From Brytella acorum (lineage in GTDB: Bacteria; Pseudomonadota; Alphaproteobacteria; Acetobacterales; Acetobacteraceae), in NCBI RefSeq assembly GCF_029309905.1, contig NZ_JARBJP010000001.1:248001-312000 (forward strand): DNA of 64,000 nt. The letters are read 5' to 3'. The notes under the pieces were generated by a model. That model was not told the origin of the DNA and searched no databases. It saw only the letters and a program-made list of their open reading frames with translations. This document shows positions 61,501 through 64,000 of this stretch, piece by piece (the first letter of the stretch is position 1; every line of letters begins with the position of its first letter). The translations under genes were made by a program, and so were the position numbers.

Positions 61501-62648
61501 GCAGCGGGTCCCAGACGCAGCGAATCCGCGACCGCGCGAGCGACCGCCGTGTAGGCCCGGGCGGCCTCGCTTTCGGGTTCCGAGAGAATCACGGGCGCGC
61601 CCGCGTCGCCACTGGCGCGTATGTTGGCGAGCAGGGGAATCTCGCCAAGGAACGGCACACCGGCCGCTTCGGCTTCCTGACGCGCGCCGCCATGACCGAA
61701 GAGCTCCGTGCGATGATCGCAGTTTGGACAGCAGAAATAGGACATGTTCTCGACGATGCCGAGGACGGGCACGTGCATCTTTTCGAACATCGCGAGGCCA
61801 CGTCGTGCGTCCAGAAGCGCGATATCCTGCGGCGTCGAAACAATGATGGCGCCGCGCAGGCTAAGTTTCTGGGCGATGGTCAATTGCGCGTCTCCCGTGC
61901 CAGGCGGCATGTCGATGACCAGAACGTCCAGATCCGGCCACGCCACGTCTCCGAGAAACTGCCCGATCGCTCCCATGACCATCGGACCCCGCCAGATCAT
62001 CGCCTGACGCTCGTCGACCAGGAAGCCGATGGACATGGCATGCATGCCCCATGCCTCGATGGGGATAAGTTTTCCGTTCTCCACGAACGGTTTGGCGTGC
62101 TGTCCCAGCATGCGAGGCAGAGACGGGCCGTAAATATCGGCATCGAGCATACCGGTGCGCAGCCCAAGCCGGGCAAGACCGGCCGCGACGTTGACGGCGG
62201 TAGTCGACTTTCCGACACCGCCTTTGCCGGACGCGACGGCGATGATGGCGCGCACCTGCGGCAGTAGCTTCCCACCCGGGCGCGCTTCCGGCGTGCCGGG
62301 ATTGTTGGCGGGGGCATCCAGTCGGAAGGGGCGATGGCCGCCTCCGATCGGCGGCTGGCCCGGCGCACGATGAGCGGTCAGGATGATGGTCGCCTTGTCG
62401 ATCCCCGGTAACTGAGCGATCGCGGCTTCGGCCCTGGGACGGAGGGGTTCGAGTTTCTCGACGTCGGCGCGCGATGTCGACAATGAGATATGAGCATGCC
62501 CGTCATGCACCGCGACGCCTTCGAGGGAAGCGAAGGACAGAACATTGGAAGCGCCGCTTTCATCCTTCACGAGGCGCAGCGTCTCAAGGATACGTCCTGA
62601 ATCTGCTCCGTTTTCAGGGCCGTTTTCGGGAATGTTGGAAGAAGTCAT
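61497..62648 (-). CDS. mrp: Iron-sulfur cluster carrier ATPase Mrp/ApbC
   Basis: The 383-aa protein has an N-terminal MIP18/DUF59-like domain (about residues 20-90), then a P-loop ATPase with the deviant Walker A GKGGVGKST. Downstream are MLDADIYGPSLPRMLG, VIDMPPGTGDAQLTI and the CPNC pair in MSYFCCPNCDHRTELFG. It carries [4Fe-4S] clusters to target enzymes. I use the ATG at 62648, preceded by AAGGA; an ATG at 62696 would add 16 residues. The stop overlaps the small lipoprotein. Confidence 0.93.
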   Translation of the reverse strand: MTSSNIPENGPENGADSGRILETLRLVKDESGASNVLSFASLEGVAVHDGHAHISLSTSRADVEKLEPLRPRAEAAIAQLPGIDKATIILTAHRAPGQPPIGGGHRPFRLDAPANNPGTPEARPGGKLLPQVRAIIAVASGKGGVGKSTTAVNVAAGLARLGLRTGMLDADIYGPSLPRMLGQHAKPFVENGKLIPIEAWGMHAMSIGFLVDERQAMIWRGPMVMGAIGQFLGDVAWPDLDVLVIDMPPGTGDAQLTIAQKLSLRGAIIVSTPQDIALLDARRGLAMFEKMHVPVLGIVENMSYFCCPNCDHRTELFGHGGARQEAEAAGVPFLGEIPLLANIRASGDAGAPVILSEPESEAARAYTAVARAVADSLRLGPAA

Positions 62649-62939
62649 GACGGTCCTTCGATTATGCCGGGGGGACGGAGGTGCGGCTTTCGTCAAACAG
62701 GATGGTCTAGGCAGGATGGTCCAGGCGGGATAGCTCGGACGATCTGGTCCGGACCGAGCGGCCTGGACTGGGGTGGCAATCCGCAGTCTATCACGCGTAG
62801 CCGCGCGCAGGGAGTGGAACCCGACGTCATCGTTGCGTATGAACGCAGTCCCGTGGAGAGATTGACAGGATCGTGACCATCGGGACCGGGGTGGCGTGAA
62901 TCACGGACCGGGTCATACCAGCATGCAGGGGAAGAACTG

Positions 62940-64000
62940 ATGGGTCAGGGCGCGCCACAGGGCCATAATGCCGCCACTCCGCGAAAGCGCCGCGACCATC
63001 GTGTTGACGCCCTCCGCGGCCTCGCGCTGCTGATGATGCTGTGTGACCATGCCCCGCAGGACGTGCTCAATCGTTTCACGATGCGTAATTTCGGCTTTGC
63101 GGATGCCGCCGAAATCTTCGTACTTCTGGCGGGCTATGCGTCGTGGCTCGCCTATGGCCGCCGCATTCTGCGCGGGCCGCCGGAGGGCGGATGGCTTTAC
63201 ACTGTGGAGCGGATCCTGAGGCGCTGCTGGCGCCTTTATCTATTCCAGATGATCATGCTGTTCGTCTCGATTCTCACGATTCGGCGCTGGCGCCATTATG
63301 ACCCCGTGCCCGTCGATTTCCTGGAGCCGGAGCTGGCTCATGGTTCGGGATGGGTCTGGCATGTGCTCACATTAGAGGCGCTACCCAACAATCTGAATAT
63401 TCTACCGCTTTATATCGTACTGCTTTTCAGCATTCCGCTGATGGTCTGGCTGTGGTCGCGTTCGCCCTGGCTGCTGCTGGGCGTGAGTTTCGTGTTGTGG
63501 GTGGTGGCCAATTTCAATCCATCCATCAATTTCCCGAACTGGCTGGACCCCGATGGCTGGTATTTCGATCCGTTGGCATGGCAGTTCATTTTCGTGCTCG
63601 GCATGCTTTCCGCATGGGTCGCGGGCAGGAACGACGGCAACCTGCCGATTCCGCGCTGGCTGCGATGGACATGCGTGGGGCTTCTGATTTTCGGCGCCTT
63701 CGAACGTTTCCCTTATGCCCAGTGGGGGCTTCCTGATCTGACGCCGATCACCCCGCCTTCAGCCGATAAATCCATCCTCGCGTTTCCGCGCTGGACGGAA
63801 GCCATGGCCATCCTCTTCGTCGTGCAGTCGTCTGTGACGGCTATCAGGGTGTCGGAAACGAAAATCGGGCAGGCTTTTGCCCTGCTTGGACGTCATTCGC
63901 TCGAAGTCTTCAGTCTCGGCACGGTTCTGGATCTTTTTGCCCGTCTTTTCATGAATAGCGCGGGAGACGGTTGGTGGGTGCAGGTGGTCGTGAACGTGAC
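62940..64000 (+). CDS. OpgC-type membrane protein (truncated at the window end)
   Basis: The frame starts at the ATG 62940 after AGGGGAAG and stays open to the last base. It gives at least 353 residues with about eight membrane segments so far. RDHRVDALRGLALLMMLCDH near the N-terminus is typical of OpgC, the enzyme that succinylates osmoregulated periplasmic glucans, and of related acyltransferases. FADAAEIFVLLAGYASWLAYG and LPLYIVLLFSIP fit the same family. The C-terminus is outside the window, so domain completeness cannot be judged. No glucan synthesis genes are next to it here. Confidence 0.82.
   Translation, partial: MGQGAPQGHNAATPRKRRDHRVDALRGLALLMMLCDHAPQDVLNRFTMRNFGFADAAEIFVLLAGYASWLAYGRRILRGPPEGGWLYTVERILRRCWRLYLFQMIMLFVSILTIRRWRHYDPVPVDFLEPELAHGSGWVWHVLTLEALPNNLNILPLYIVLLFSIPLMVWLWSRSPWLLLGVSFVLWVVANFNPSINFPNWLDPDGWYFDPLAWQFIFVLGMLSAWVAGRNDGNLPIPRWLRWTCVGLLIFGAFERFPYAQWGLPDLTPITPPSADKSILAFPRWTEAMAILFVVQSSVTAIRVSETKIGQAFALLGRHSLEVFSLGTVLDLFARLFMNSAGDGWWVQVVVNV

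Overview
The window reads as GC-rich chromosomal DNA of an alphaproteobacterium, most likely an acetic acid bacterium or close relative (Rhodospirillales/Acetobacteraceae). The main grounds are a circularly permuted two-piece tmRNA gene, RNase P RNA lying just upstream of mraZ, an SspB of the alphaproteobacterial type, a flagellar block with MotE and a DUF6468-like protein, and an acetolactate synthase carrying GEAS in the thiamine-diphosphate motif. The genus is inference. The content is mostly core genome. I see no insertion sequence, prophage, integrase or CRISPR array.

Layout. 1-3826: the tail of a PstS-like phosphate-binding protein, a secreted S9 prolyl oligopeptidase-type peptidase and an AnsP-type amino acid permease. 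4057-9377: a flagellar operon piece (fliL, fliM, DUF6468-like, motE, a large secreted helical-repeat protein) closed by a strong terminator that lies inside the 3' end of the convergent pncA. 9320-15852 (minus): pncA, ligA, recN, bamD, lpxC. 16002-35465 (minus): a complete division/cell-wall (dcw) cluster in the order mraZ-rsmH-ftsL-ftsI-murE-murF-mraY-murD-ftsW-murG-murC-murB-ddl-ftsQ-ftsA-ftsZ. Most junctions are overlapping stop/start codons. Three MraZ boxes lie in front of mraZ. 35803-36234: rnpB and its promoter. 36348-37676: a polyol permease, followed by an AT-rich intergenic island. 38301-41099: an HSL-family esterase, class II fructose-bisphosphate aldolase and a small lipoprotein. 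41122-43026: divergent serB and miaA. 43074-46413: ilvBNC. 46631-49581: a lipoprotein hydrolase plus a DUF4105-like membrane protein. 49533-53081 (minus): queuosine operon queA-tgt-queG plus a ribbon-helix-helix protein. 53233-55210: an isolated 74-aa gene with a 5'-leader hairpin and a very strong terminator, then a convergent porin. 55379-57942 (minus): a VOC protein, an AbrB-type transporter, sspB and the permuted ssrA. 58051-60264: thyX, small membrane proteins and tRNA-Thr(TGT). 60456-62648 (minus): a pilin-like protein, a small lipoprotein and Mrp/ApbC. 62940-64000: a truncated OpgC-type membrane acyltransferase.

How the genes fit together. The dcw genes make lipid II from UDP-MurNAc precursors, flip and polymerise it at the septum, and build the FtsZ/FtsA/FtsQ/FtsL/FtsI/FtsW divisome. 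lpxC and bamD add outer-membrane biogenesis directly downstream. ssrA supplies the degradation tag that SspB, encoded next to it, delivers to ClpXP. queA, tgt and queG carry out the tRNA steps of queuosine synthesis. ilvB, ilvN and ilvC carry out the first two common steps of branched-chain amino acid synthesis. No obviously new multi-gene defence or metabolic system is visible. The most interesting items are the ssrA-sspB neighbourhood, the isolated small genes at 53288 and 59939, the 853-aa flagellar-operon protein, the extended FtsL, and the AT-rich island at 37865-38070.
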